DNA of 64,000 nt. Source: Hymenobacter yonginensis (GTDB taxonomy: Bacteria; Bacteroidota; Bacteroidia; Cytophagales; Hymenobacteraceae). Position numbers and translations under genes: made by a program. This document shows, one piece after another, positions 56,601 to 64,000 of this stretch (positions are counted from its first letter, which is position 1; the number at the start of each line of letters is the position of its first letter). A model generated the notes under the pieces. The model did no database searches. It was given only the letters and a program-made list of their open reading frames with translations, and was not told where the DNA came from. The stretch spans positions 3,348,001 to 3,412,000 of the forward strand of contig NZ_CP115396.1 of assembly GCF_027625995.1 (NCBI RefSeq), given 5' to 3'.

Positions 56601-59027
56601 ATAAGCGCCGGTAGTGGCGTCAAACGACGGATACGCGCCCAGCTTCTTGCGCCCCGACTTGTTGTTGGGGTGGTTGATGTAGAGCTTGCCGGTGGAGGTT
56701 TTCTTCTTGTTGGTGAGGGTGAAATCGGTGTCTTTGCGGGCCTTCATCACCGAGCCTTTCGAGTTCTTGCCCTTCACGATGATGGAGTCAATCTGGGCCA
56801 GGTCGATGAAGAAGCCGTCGTAGTCGAACCGGAACTCCTTGCCTTTGAACACGAAGGCCGAGGCCACCACCGTGCCGTTGAACAGCACCCCGCGGTTTTT
56901 CTGGATGCGGATGATGCTGGAGTCGGGCTTCACGAACACCGTCACGGAGTCGTCGGAGAAGTTGAAACGGTCCACGCCGCGCACAATCAGGTCGTTGCTG
57001 GTGAGGTTGAGGGTGGCGTTCTTGCCCGACGGCGACAAACTCTTGATGGCAATGTGGTCGTAGTCTTTCTTGCCGCGTGAGGAATTCACGTAGTGCAGGG
57101 CCTTGGGCCGCAGCGTAATCTGCTGGGTCTGGGGGTTCCAGTCCACGTAGCCGTCGCGGGCGAGGCCGGCGGCGGCGGAGCGCACGTTTTCGGGCTTGAG
57201 CTTGCGGAAATCGGCCACTTCCTGCACCGTGAAGCGCTTGCGGTTGCCGTTTTCGGCACTGAAGCCCACCACCATCTGCAGCGGGTGCAGCTTGTTGATG
57301 GCCTTGATCTGCTGGTAGCGGGTGTTGGTATAGAACTCCTTGCTCTCGAAGTTGGCCGTCACCTGGTTTTTGGCCGTCAGGATGGAGAACTGGATATCGG
57401 GCGTCCGGATGGGCCAGGTCAGCATCTCCGCCGTGATTTCCATCTGGTGGTATGAGTCGTAGTAAGGCGTGGTTTTGTAGAGGCCGGCCTCGCGGGCCAG
57501 TTGCAGAATCTGGGCCTTCTTGTTGAACTTCAGCTTCACGCCGGGGTGAGTGAGCGAGTCAATCTTGTCCTCAAAAATCGACACCGAAGCCCGCTCTGCC
57601 GTGATAACCGAGTCGCCGAGCACGTAGGCCCGGCTGTCGGCCCGGAATTTGGGCTTGCCGTCCACGTCCACGAAGATGCGCGACAACGAGCCGTCCAGCG
57701 AGGCCGACAGCGTGCGGCTGCCCGCCAGCGAGAAGCCCCCATAGTAGCGGATGTTGTCGCCGATGTTCTTGACGCGGGCGTCGTTGGTGAGCGAGATAAA
57801 GCGCGGATAGCCGGAGTCGGCGGCGCCCGGCTTCTTCTTCACGCTCTTGTAGGATAGCGCGCCTTTCACCGGTGATTCCAGCACCGCCGGGTACGTCAGC
57901 GTCACGGGCTCGGCCGTGAACTCGGGGCGGTTGAGGTCGAAGTCGTAGGTGCTGAGGTCGGCCGTAACGGGGTTGCCGTTCACCTGCCAGGCATACTGGC
58001 CGCCGTAGCCTACAAACTTGCCGGTGAGGGGCAGCACGGCCCCGCTGGTTTTGGTGATGGTGACGGAGTCGGCGCTGCTGGAAATGAACAGGTCGGCATC
58101 CTTGAGCAGCAGCACCGGGCCGCGCGTGGGCGGGGCCACGTAGCTGTCGAAGTAGGGCGCGGGCTCATACACCGGCTCCGGCGCGGGCGTGGCGGCGGGG
58201 GCGGTGCCGGCTTTAGCGGGCGCGGCTTTAGTGGTTTTCTTGGGCGTGCCCCAGCCGTCGTTGCTGTCGCCCCAGCCGCTGCCGCTGCTGCTCCACAGGT
58301 CGGCAGTGTCCCAGCCGTCGGAGCTGCGCTTTTTGGCGGGCTTCTTGGCGGCCGGCTTGGCGGCGGCTTTGGTGTTGAGCGGCTGCGTAACTACCGGCGC
58401 CGAAACGGGGGCGGGCGCCGGAGCCGGCGCGGGCGCCATGCTGGGCATGTCCTGGTCGTTGTAGGCGAAGGAGAAGCTGCCTCCTACCACCCGCAGCGAG
58501 CTGTAGCGCGAGCTATACAGCACCTTGGTATCCAGAAACTGGGCCGTGCTGCTGATGAACTTGGCCGCTTCCGGCCCCGGGTCGCGGCGCACGGTTTTGG
58601 TCAGCACGTCCAGCAGCTCGTCGGTCTGGCGGTCGGTGAAGTTCTGCACGGTAGCACCGGCCACAATGGCCCCGAACAAGGCCTCCAGGTGCGGGCGGGG
58701 CTTGTAGCCCAGGGTCTGCATCTGCTGGGCCAGCGCCACAATGGTGCCCTGCTGGGTGGCCGTGAGCTTGTTGCTGCCCCACAGCTGCTGCAGCTTGGCG
58801 GCGGTGTTTTTGGCGGCCGCGTTGTTGGTGGCCGCCATCATCAGTTGCACATCCTGGATAAACTGCGCGGGGTCGGCGGAGAGCTTGCCGTTAAAGCGCG
58901 GCACGGCGGCCGGGGCGGCGGCAGGCTGCTGGCGGGCAGGCGTTTGCGGCTTGGGTTGCTGGGCCAGGGCGGGCATACTCAATGCCAGCAGCAGGGCGCT
59001 AAGCCACCCGAAAGCGAATTGCTTCAT
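53652..59027 (-). CDS. giant exported hypothetical protein (1791 aa)
   Basis: A signal peptide (MKQFAFGWLSALLLALSMPA) is followed by a helical domain (about 45-170), a low-complexity linker with WGD/SSG repeats (KRSSDGWDTADLWSSSGSGW, about 235-290), then over 1200 residues rich in beta strands with recurring phrases such as VTITKTSGAVLPLTGKFVGY and FVKPDSSIIRIQKNRGVLFN. The last ~110 residues are extremely charged (KKKKKKGNEPAFDADGMPIE, EAERLKKEEEKKAKEDAKKK). I recognise no family. The design suggests a periplasmic or cell-surface scaffold. It is the longest gene in the window. Confidence 0.85.
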   Translation of the reverse strand: MKQFAFGWLSALLLALSMPALAQQPKPQTPARQQPAAAPAAVPRFNGKLSADPAQFIQDVQLMMAATNNAAAKNTAAKLQQLWGSNKLTATQQGTIVALAQQMQTLGYKPRPHLEALFGAIVAGATVQNFTDRQTDELLDVLTKTVRRDPGPEAAKFISSTAQFLDTKVLYSSRYSSLRVVGGSFSFAYNDQDMPSMAPAPAPAPAPVSAPVVTQPLNTKAAAKPAAKKPAKKRSSDGWDTADLWSSSGSGWGDSNDGWGTPKKTTKAAPAKAGTAPAATPAPEPVYEPAPYFDSYVAPPTRGPVLLLKDADLFISSSADSVTITKTSGAVLPLTGKFVGYGGQYAWQVNGNPVTADLSTYDFDLNRPEFTAEPVTLTYPAVLESPVKGALSYKSVKKKPGAADSGYPRFISLTNDARVKNIGDNIRYYGGFSLAGSRTLSASLDGSLSRIFVDVDGKPKFRADSRAYVLGDSVITAERASVSIFEDKIDSLTHPGVKLKFNKKAQILQLAREAGLYKTTPYYDSYHQMEITAEMLTWPIRTPDIQFSILTAKNQVTANFESKEFYTNTRYQQIKAINKLHPLQMVVGFSAENGNRKRFTVQEVADFRKLKPENVRSAAAGLARDGYVDWNPQTQQITLRPKALHYVNSSRGKKDYDHIAIKSLSPSGKNATLNLTSNDLIVRGVDRFNFSDDSVTVFVKPDSSIIRIQKNRGVLFNGTVVASAFVFKGKEFRFDYDGFFIDLAQIDSIIVKGKNSKGSVMKARKDTDFTLTNKKKTSTGKLYINHPNNKSGRKKLGAYPSFDATTGAYVYFDKPEVLGGAYDTTVYFDIPPFKLDSLNNKNRSAVGFKGTFVSGGIVPDIKTKLSLQEDGSLGFTYDLPKEGVPVYGGKGRLFNKVKMSNRGIQGIGDIKYLTSTLSSEQFIFYKDSVVTVGKAGTILPGPLNGTEFTKVNLPPGYQMKWAVKQDSMYLSTQAGTAGKPMLLYGDQYGFKGVATLSPGGLYGDGRIEGPQSFIRATQIAFKPTSYSGKRSTLSIKSAEPNKPALTANNVAFAYDVKNGNTVFAREADDTKSSIDLPYSDYKTTLSGGVWDFKKKLVQLKVAPGADSTRSYFYSTRKDQNGLKFRAATGQYDLARYRLVAGGVPYIASADAWISPDSSKVYILANAQMRTFQNAGIVMDTLAKFHKLYQGEIKVLSRNAFTGNALYSYKNASADSFAIKFANFQIDSAAVGMGSAKGAKPVAAKKGGLLKRNDDTGNAPLSPPTTAVATIDAKDKFHLAPRIAYRGGVNMSSKRKGFIFDGQARLEFSKVPTAAEWFAVQDSIDPKAIRLRIPEPGVKAADDNLFTGLFLSDGTGKVYPLFAGPKPDIIDRNFFQAGGTLAFDQKKGVYTIANHDLADPNQYEGSVMSFTDSTSALSFRGKFNFINSSKDYGITASGVGTARPDSNRYSINSFLTFDINLPEKAVEAMAADMATNTKGAPEALDGTQDELYKLAEFIGNKGVQTYAERRGKYEPLQKLSPKMLHTVVLNKVNLRWNEKFKAWYSVGKIGLVSVGKKDLNALIDGYIEIRKGENNTDEVNLYLEAEPQTWYFLKYSGTALLAKAQHGSFDEIVGRAAKGDYNTATQYGFFLGDDQEVQQYLTHFRKDYLREDPKKIKAPVSSGAQSTGNFDFDQDTSKKKKKKGNEPAFDADGMPIEEAPVEKKKKNKKEEAAFGADETPVEDTSKKPAEDTGKKAKKAAEPVAADPADEEPAVDPKQAKKEAERLKKEEEKKAKEDAKKKKNKEDDPFGDS

Positions 59028-59320
59028 AGGAAAATTCGTCGGAACCTGATAAGTCGCCTACAATTTCGTTAATAGTCGGCATACTCGGAGGCATGGCGGC
59101 ACCCGCTCCGGTATTTTGCTGGTTTCGGACTATTTAGCTCGCCTACCGTCCTAAAATCAGCGGCAGTGCCGAACTGATTTTGAGCCCGCCCGACGGCAAT
59201 AAATAATGCAACAGACACACAAATTTCTTGCAAAGTTTACCGCCCAGCTCAGCTAAAACGGTATCTTTCGGAATGTATCTGCGTATCTTATAAGCAGAAC
59301 TTTCTCCTTTGCCTTGTCTT

Positions 59321-59662
59321 ATGCTAAACGCTGCTTCCCGGCTTTCTGCCCTCGCCCCGAACGCGCTGCTGCGCGCCGTTCAGACGCTGCGCGACGACAT
59401 CACGCAACGCCTGGGCAAGTCTTCTGCTACCGTATCGGAGTGGAAGGAAATGCTGCTACTCGTCGACCCTGAAGTGCAGGTGCGGCCTGAGTGCGGCACC
59501 ATCATCGTGCGCCGGGGCAAAGCCGCCCTCGACCGGCTGGCCCGCCACTTCCTGGTGTCGCCGCAGGATGTGCTGCCCGTGCTCAGCCGCAAAGCACTGG
59601 TCCACGAAAACCCCGTAGACTACGGCCTTTCCGACGAGGAATGGCTGGCGCTCTGCCTGTAA
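59321..59662 (+). CDS. small hypothetical protein (113 aa)
   Basis: A 113-residue soluble protein starting MLNAASRLSALAPNALLRAV, with SATVSEWKEMLLLVDPEVQV and VSPQDVLPVLSRKALVHENP. It has no signal peptide or cysteine pairs. I recognise no family. A second ATG four codons upstream (59309) is possible. The 293 bp upstream, between it and the divergent giant gene, hold no visible gene and presumably both promoters. Confidence 0.6.
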   Translation: MLNAASRLSALAPNALLRAVQTLRDDITQRLGKSSATVSEWKEMLLLVDPEVQVRPECGTIIVRRGKAALDRLARHFLVSPQDVLPVLSRKALVHENPVDYGLSDEEWLALCL

Positions 59663-59685
59663 TCTTTCCCTGACCTTCAACACAA

Positions 59686-59722
59686 AAGGCCCGCACTACC
59701 GAGTAGTGCGGGCCTTCTTTTT
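59686..59722. terminator. terminator between convergent genes
   Basis: A perfect 13-bp stem (59686-59698 with 59704-59716) followed by CTTTTTG. It can serve both the small hypothetical and prmA. Confidence 0.8.
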
Positions 59723-59741
59723 GGGCGGCCGCTGGGCGCGC

Positions 59742-60575
59742 CTAAGCCTGATAGAAAATGGCCGATACCCAGTGGTTCTGGGTGCGGTGGCTGCCGTAGC
59801 GCAGGCCGTGTTGCTCGGCCGCCGCCCGGATTAGGGCCAAGTCTTCCTCGTAGAAACCCGAGAACAGAATGGGGCAGCTGGGCTTCAGGTACTGGCCGTA
59901 GGCGCCCATGTCGTCGAGGAGCACGTTGCGGTTGATGTTGGCCAGGATGATGTCGAACGGGGCCTCGCCTTCCAGGGCGGTGATGTCGCCGAGGCGGGCT
60001 TCCACTTTGTCCTGCACGTTGTTTTCGAGGGCGTTGTCGGCGGCGTTTTCGGCGGTCCAGGGCTCCACGTCCACGGCCAGTACGTAGCTAGCGCCCAAGT
60101 GCACGGCCATAATGGCCAGGATACCGGTGCCGCAGCCCATGTCCAGCACGCGCTTGCCCTGATGGTCTACGTCGAGTTGGTTGGCAATCATCAGGGCCGT
60201 GGTGTCGTGGTGGCCGGTGCCGAACGACATGCGGGGCATAATCACGATTTCGTACTCCAGGTCGGGCCGGGCCTCGTGGAACGGCGCCCGCACCGACACC
60301 TTATCGGCAATGACCAGCGCCTCGAAGTTCTTTTCCCACTCGGCGTTCCAGTTCTGGCGCGTAATCACGCGGTGCTCGTAGCCCAGCTCGCCCTGGCCCT
60401 CGTAGCGGCTCATGATTTCGGTTACGGCGTCGGCCGCAAACTGGTCTTCGTCGATGTAGGCGCAGAAGCCCTCGTCGTTGTCTTCGAAGGTGGTGTAGCC
60501 TACTTCGGCCAGCTCGGCCACTAAGATGTCGGCCAGCTCCCGGGGGGCCAGCACGCGCACTTCAACAAAATCCAT
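59742..60575 (-). CDS. prmA: ribosomal protein L11 methyltransferase
   Basis: A 277-residue SAM-dependent enzyme that trimethylates ribosomal protein L11. The N-terminal substrate-binding domain precedes PRMSFGTGHHDTTALMIANQ and motif I VLDMGCGTGILAIMAVHLGA. ANINRNVLLDDMGAYG is the catalytic NPPN-like segment of this family, and CPILFSGFYEEDLALIR the last strand. The start at 60575 (MDFVEVRVLAPREL) is at the conserved beginning; the ATG at 60650 gives an unrelated extension. Confidence 0.94.
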   Translation of the reverse strand: MDFVEVRVLAPRELADILVAELAEVGYTTFEDNDEGFCAYIDEDQFAADAVTEIMSRYEGQGELGYEHRVITRQNWNAEWEKNFEALVIADKVSVRAPFHEARPDLEYEIVIMPRMSFGTGHHDTTALMIANQLDVDHQGKRVLDMGCGTGILAIMAVHLGASYVLAVDVEPWTAENAADNALENNVQDKVEARLGDITALEGEAPFDIILANINRNVLLDDMGAYGQYLKPSCPILFSGFYEEDLALIRAAAEQHGLRYGSHRTQNHWVSAIFYQA

Positions 60576-60749
60576 AATCAGGAAGGAAAAAATCAGGGTT
60601 AGCCGGCCGGGCCGGGCTGCAAAGTTCGCAGGAAAATCGGGCCGGGCCAATGCGGCCGGTTAAACCGCCGCCATATTCATTCATCTATCATTTTATATAA
60701 ATATCACTTCCTTTGAGCCACCAATCTTACTCTTTCCAACCACCGTTTC

Positions 60750-61445
60750 ATGAAAACAACGATTCGACTCGTAGCCTCCTGTGCTTTGCTGGGCCTGCTG
60801 GCCTCCTGCGGCAAGAAAGACAACGCCGAAGACACCACTGCTACCACCGAAACCAGCCCAGCCGCCACTACTGAGGCGCCAGCCACCACCGAAGCCCCCG
60901 CCGAAGCGGCGGCCACCACCACCGCCCCGGGTGCCACCTTCGACCTCAGCACCGTGCCCGTAAGCAGCGCCAGCCTGGGCGCCTGGCCCTACCTGAGTGG
61001 CCTGAAAGGCTACCACACTGCCTACGACAGCGACAGCACCGGCTTCGACTTCGACCGCGCCTACGTGTACGACGGCAAAAACCTGGTGGCCGTGGAAGGC
61101 CGCATCGTAAGCCGCCACTTCCGCCCCGTGGATTCCGAGAAACCGGCTTCGGAGCTGATGCAGCAGCGCAACTACGAAAACCTGATCAAGAGCCTGGGCG
61201 GCGTGAAAGTGTCGTCGGGTGAGGTGTCAGAGGACGCCATCAAAGTTGTTGGCGAAGACGAGTACGAGAAGCATGACACCAACATTTCCGGCCCTACCGA
61301 CACGTACGTTATCCGCCAGAAAGACAAGGAAGTGTGGGTGCAGATGCAGCCTAGCGGCTCCGACTACGTGCTCAACGTCATCGAAAAAGCCGGCATGCAG
61401 CAGCAGGCCGGCGTGGTGAATGCCGCCGACATAAAAAAAAACTAG
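60750..61445 (+). CDS. lipoprotein, N-terminal part of a split OmpA-type protein
   Basis: A 231-residue frame with a lipobox (ALLGLLASCGKK), a Thr/Ala/Glu/Pro-rich linker (TTATTETSPAATTEAPATTE) and a globular domain to residue 225. It runs into a run of nine A at 61433-61441 and stops (AAC TAG). A -1 shift on the run joins it to the OmpA domain that follows without a start of its own, giving a 345-residue lipoprotein. This may be programmed slippage, a real mutation or a sequencing error; the run length decides. OmpA-like lipoproteins tether the outer membrane to peptidoglycan. Confidence 0.85.
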   Translation: MKTTIRLVASCALLGLLASCGKKDNAEDTTATTETSPAATTEAPATTEAPAEAAATTTAPGATFDLSTVPVSSASLGAWPYLSGLKGYHTAYDSDSTGFDFDRAYVYDGKNLVAVEGRIVSRHFRPVDSEKPASELMQQRNYENLIKSLGGVKVSSGEVSEDAIKVVGEDEYEKHDTNISGPTDTYVIRQKDKEVWVQMQPSGSDYVLNVIEKAGMQQQAGVVNAADIKKN

Positions 61446-61786
61446 ACGCCGACGGCCACATAGCCCTCTACCTGAACTTCGACACGGATAAGGCCACCCT
61501 GCGGCCCGAGGCCGCGGCCGGCGTGGCAGAAGTGCTGGCACTGCTACGCCAGAACCCGCAGCTGCGCCTGGCCGTGCAGGGCCACACCGACAACGCCGGC
61601 ACCCCGGCCCACAACCAGCAGCTTTCCGAGGCCCGGGCCCGCACCGTGGTGGCAGCGCTAACCAAAGCCGGCACAGCCGCCAGCCGCCTGCAGGCCACCG
61701 GCCTCGGCCAGACCAAGCCGCTGACTGACAACGCCACGGAAGACGGCCGCGCCAAAAACCGGCGCGTGGAGCTGGTGAAGCTGTAG
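61442..61786 (+). pseudogene. OmpA/MotB peptidoglycan-binding domain, -1 frame continuation
   Basis: In frame -1 to the preceding gene: DADGHIALYLNFDTDKATLR, LRLAVQGHTDNAGTPAHNQQ, LSEARARTVVAALTKAG, and DGRAKNRRVELVKL at the end. This is a complete OmpA C-terminal domain with the diaminopimelate-binding Asp and Arg residues (HTDN, RNRR-like KNRR). No ATG precedes it in frame except one (61523) inside the domain. Listed as a pseudogene fragment, although frameshifting may express it. Confidence 0.8.
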
Positions 61787-61850
61787 GCCGTACGCCCAAA
61801 AAAGAAGCCCTTGCTCAACTGAGCAAGGGCTTCTTTTTTGGGCGTACGGC
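61787..61850. terminator. perfect 31-bp palindrome, bidirectional terminator
   Basis: 61787-61817 is exactly inverted at 61820-61850 with a 2-base centre. Arms contain GCCGTACGCCC, an A6/T6 run and AAGCCCTTGCTCA. It follows the OmpA stop immediately and ends 4 bp before the convergent gene's stop. Confidence 0.85.
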
Positions 61851-61854
61851 CCAG

Positions 61855-62241
61855 CTATTGCTTGCGGCAGCCGGCAAAGGAGCGCACTTTGGTGTAGCTG
61901 ATGCTGAAGTCGGCCAGGCCGCGGTTCGGGCTCACGAACAGCACGTAGTCGGCGAAGTCGCGGGTTTCGGTGAAGTACCACAGGCCGGGCTTGTCGGCGA
62001 AGAGCTTGTTGCTTTCCGGAAACACCAGCACGTCGGCGAAGGCCTCTTCCGGTTCCTCATACACCGCCCCGAAGCAGAAGCCGCGGCGGTTGGGGTCGCG
62101 CTCCAAGTACACCGAACCGTAGAGGCGGCACGGCTCCAGCGAAGCTGCTACGGCCGGCGGCGCCACAAACGGCGCCCGCGGCTGCGGCGCGGCAAAGGGG
62201 TTCAGCGCCAGCAGGCCGGAGAGTATCAGGGTGGAGAGCAT
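61855..62241 (-). CDS. small exported hypothetical protein (DUF6150-like)
   Basis: A 128-residue protein with a signal peptide (MLSTLILSGLLALNPFAAPQ). The mature part, RLYGSVYLERDPNRRGFCFG, FADVLVFPESNKLFADKPGL, WYFTETRDFADYVLFVSPNR and LADFSISYTKVRSFAGC, has repeated aromatic-Ala-Asp units that I associate with the DUF6150 family of Bacteroidota. Three cysteines are present. Function unknown. Confidence 0.72.
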   Translation of the reverse strand: MLSTLILSGLLALNPFAAPQPRAPFVAPPAVAASLEPCRLYGSVYLERDPNRRGFCFGAVYEEPEEAFADVLVFPESNKLFADKPGLWYFTETRDFADYVLFVSPNRGLADFSISYTKVRSFAGCRKQ

Positions 62242-62330
62242 AGTGTAAGGTTAGGATTTGTCTTCCCGACAATTATCCGGCCGAAATAAGTCCGTTGATG
62301 TTACGGACGGGCTGCGTGTCAAGCAATAAC

Positions 62331-62389
62331 GAGGAATCCGGAGGCCCATTGTGAGCACCCCAGATTCCTCGCGCTGCTCGGAATGACAG
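62331..62389. repeat. degenerate REP-like palindrome next to the tpiA stop
   Basis: GAGGAATCCGGAGG and, inverted, CAGATTCCTCGCGCTGCTCG followed by GAATGACAG. It carries the right arm of the 17211 family nearly intact and a decayed left arm. It abuts the tpiA stop codon at 62390. Confidence 0.75.
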
Positions 62390-63154
62390 TTAGAACGACT
62401 TGATGATTTCGGTGAAGTCGCGCGACTTGAGGGCGGCGCCGCCGATGAGGCCGCCGTCTACGTCGGGCTGGCTGAACAGCTCGCGGGCGTTCTGGGCGTT
62501 GGCCGAGCCGCCGTAGAGGATGGTGGTGCTCAGGGCCGCCTCGGCGTCATAGGCGCGTGCAATCTGCTCGCGGATGAAAGCGTGCACCTCCTGCGCCTGG
62601 GCGCTGGTGGCCGTTTTGCCGGTCCCGATGGCCCAGATGGGCTCGTAGGCAATTACTACCTGGTCGAACTCTTCATTGCTGAGGTGGAACAGGCCGTCTT
62701 TCAGCTGCTTGCTGATGTAGTCGAAGGTTTCGTCGGCTTCGCGGGTTTCCAGGCTTTCGCCCACGCAGAAGATGGGCTTGAGGCCAGCGGCCAGGGCAGC
62801 TTTTAGCTTCTGGCTCAGCAGCTCGTCGTCCTCGCGGAAATACTGGCGGCGCTCCGAGTGGCCCAGAATCACGTACTCCGCACCCACCGACTGCAGCATC
62901 TTGGCCGATACCTCACCGGTAAACGCGCCGCTTTCCTTCTGGTGGCAGTTTTGGGCACCCAAATGGAACTGGCCGCCCGTGGGCAGCTGCTTGCCGATGG
63001 AAGCCAGGAACGGAAACGGCGGGCAGATAACCACCTCCACCGCGGAGCCGGTTACTTCATCCTGCACCATGTTGGTGATTTCAGACACCAGCGCTAGGCC
63101 ATCCTGGAGGGTCATGTTCATTTTCCAGTTGCCGGCAACGAGGTTCTTGCGCAT
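62390..63154 (-). CDS. tpiA: triosephosphate isomerase
   Basis: A 254-residue glycolytic enzyme interconverting dihydroxyacetone phosphate and glyceraldehyde-3-phosphate. The catalytic residues are in VAGNWKMNMTL (Lys), YVILGHSERRQYFRED (His) and VIAYEPIWAIGTGKTA (Glu, plus phosphate loop start), with YGGSANAQNARELFSQPDVD for the phosphate-binding C-terminal loop. Length is usual. The next gene upstream on the strand is the TspO-related gene, 56 bp away. Confidence 0.97.
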   Translation of the reverse strand: MRKNLVAGNWKMNMTLQDGLALVSEITNMVQDEVTGSAVEVVICPPFPFLASIGKQLPTGGQFHLGAQNCHQKESGAFTGEVSAKMLQSVGAEYVILGHSERRQYFREDDELLSQKLKAALAAGLKPIFCVGESLETREADETFDYISKQLKDGLFHLSNEEFDQVVIAYEPIWAIGTGKTATSAQAQEVHAFIREQIARAYDAEAALSTTILYGGSANAQNARELFSQPDVDGGLIGGAALKSRDFTEIIKSF

Positions 63155-63210
63155 AAGAAGAAGAAGACGAGTAGAAAGGGAAGTTGTTGAAGGGCCAAAT
63201 TACGGACAAT

Positions 63211-63996
63211 TCAGACGCCCAGCGCCCGGCGCCGGCGGCGCGAGGCCAGCACGAAGCTGCCCGCCGCCACCACCACGGCGCCCGCCAGCGCGGCCCAGGC
63301 CAACTCGGGGTACTCGGGCCGGCGCGCCACCCAGATGGCCAGCAGCGCCCACGCCCCTACCAGCGCCGGGGCCTCGTCGCGGAATTCGCGGCTCAATAGC
63401 AGCCCCAGGCCCACCACCACGGCCAGCAGCAGCAGCGTCAGGAGCACCGTGAGGTTTTCGGCGGTCTGCCAGCCCAGCTGCCGCAGACCAATGGTGATGT
63501 TGATGGTGGCGGCCACCGAAATCCAGCCCAGGTACAGGGCAAACGGCACGCTGGCCCAGCGCGGCGCGCTGTGCCCCAGCACCCGCCGCCGCGCCCGGCC
63601 ATACACCACAATCAAGGCAGCCAGAATCACGAGCATGGTGGCTACGCTGGGCAGAATGTGCTCAAAGGCAAACAGCACCACCCAGCCGGCCGTGGCCACA
63701 CTGGCCAGCGTGAGGGGCTTGGCTACAGCGTCGGGCAGGGTGAGCTGGCGCTGGGCCGGCAGCAGCTGCCACACGGCGTACACCGTCAGGGCCAGAAAAA
63801 TCAGGCCCCAGATGCTGAACGCGTAGCCGGCCGGCGTGAGCAGCGTCGGGTACTTGGCCGACACCTCGCCCATGTTCTGCCCGTTGAACGGAAAGGCGTT
63901 GGAGTAGTAGTTGAGGAAGATGTTGCCGAAGATGGCGGCGGCGGCCAGCCAGCGCCAATGGCGGCCGGCAGCGGCGGAGTGTGAGGGAGCAGACAT
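63211..63996 (-). CDS. TspO/MBR-related (tryptophan-rich sensory protein-like) membrane protein
   Basis: A 261-residue inner-membrane protein with about seven or eight helices. FLNYYSNAFPFNGQNMGEVS, LLTPAGYAFSIWGLIFLALT and FALYLGWISVAATINITIGL match the longer TspO-related group annotated as tryptophan-rich sensory protein. Its function is not established; classical TspO binds porphyrins and steroids. The ATG at 63996 is four bases from the window end, so the promoter lies outside. Confidence 0.78.
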   Translation of the reverse strand: MSAPSHSAAAGRHWRWLAAAAIFGNIFLNYYSNAFPFNGQNMGEVSAKYPTLLTPAGYAFSIWGLIFLALTVYAVWQLLPAQRQLTLPDAVAKPLTLASVATAGWVVLFAFEHILPSVATMLVILAALIVVYGRARRRVLGHSAPRWASVPFALYLGWISVAATINITIGLRQLGWQTAENLTVLLTLLLLAVVVGLGLLLSREFRDEAPALVGAWALLAIWVARRPEYPELAWAALAGAVVVAAGSFVLASRRRRRALGV

Positions 63997-64000
63997 ACAA

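Overview
This is a GC-rich chromosomal segment from a member of the Bacteroidota, most likely Hymenobacter or a close relative in the Cytophagales. The evidence is the gene content (DUF2480 protein, PorT-like outer-membrane barrels, Wzi-type capsule protein, M61 and S9 peptidases, class 2 DHODH), the TAnnTTTG-type promoter elements, and the dispersed palindromes after stop codons. No database search was possible. Family names rest on motifs read from the translations.

Left part (1-30167): metK (cut by the window edge), a PAP2 phosphatase, outer-membrane proteins, an S9 peptidase, an HD hydrolase, an APC permease, a DUF2480 protein, a 50-residue zinc-ribbon protein, tsaB, an S41 protease, rnpA-rpmH, an M61 peptidase, a PfkB kinase, tRNA-His, a DEAD-box helicase, upp, a FemAB-like acyltransferase, a Wzi-like protein, an MsbA-like ABC exporter, three small membrane proteins and gmhA. 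The last group looks like cell-envelope (LPS/capsule) work.

Centre (30168-44773): a complete 14,606-bp Tn7-like transposon sits inside comM (yifB), the Mg-chelatase-like AAA+ gene. It has a perfect 5-bp target duplication (GTGTG), 25-bp terminal inverted repeats matching at 22 positions, and short repeats resembling TnsB sites (three at the left end, four at the right). The tnsA-tnsB-tnsC-tniQ operon reads leftward from the right end. Removing the element and one duplication copy restores a 512-residue ComM frame. The cargo includes a 587-residue protein of unknown family at the left end; a rightward run of a DUF4145 protein, two ParB/Srx-fold proteins of parallel design and a Dam-type adenine methylase; and, on the other strand, an AT-richer membrane protein, a tiny Gly/Arg repeat peptide and an XRE repressor. 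The ParB-ParB-Dam module is my best candidate for an undescribed system, probably defence or DNA modification. That function is inference.

Right part (44774-64000): the severed comM 3' end, tRNA-Lys, pyrD, a PagL-like protein, three PorT-like barrels in a row, an M20 dipeptidase, an AT-rich orphan lipoprotein gene, plsY, a 1791-residue exported protein, prmA, a lipoprotein/OmpA gene split by a -1 shift at an A9 run, tpiA and a TspO-related membrane protein. Palindromic repeats lie between many genes, several of them directly against stop codons.
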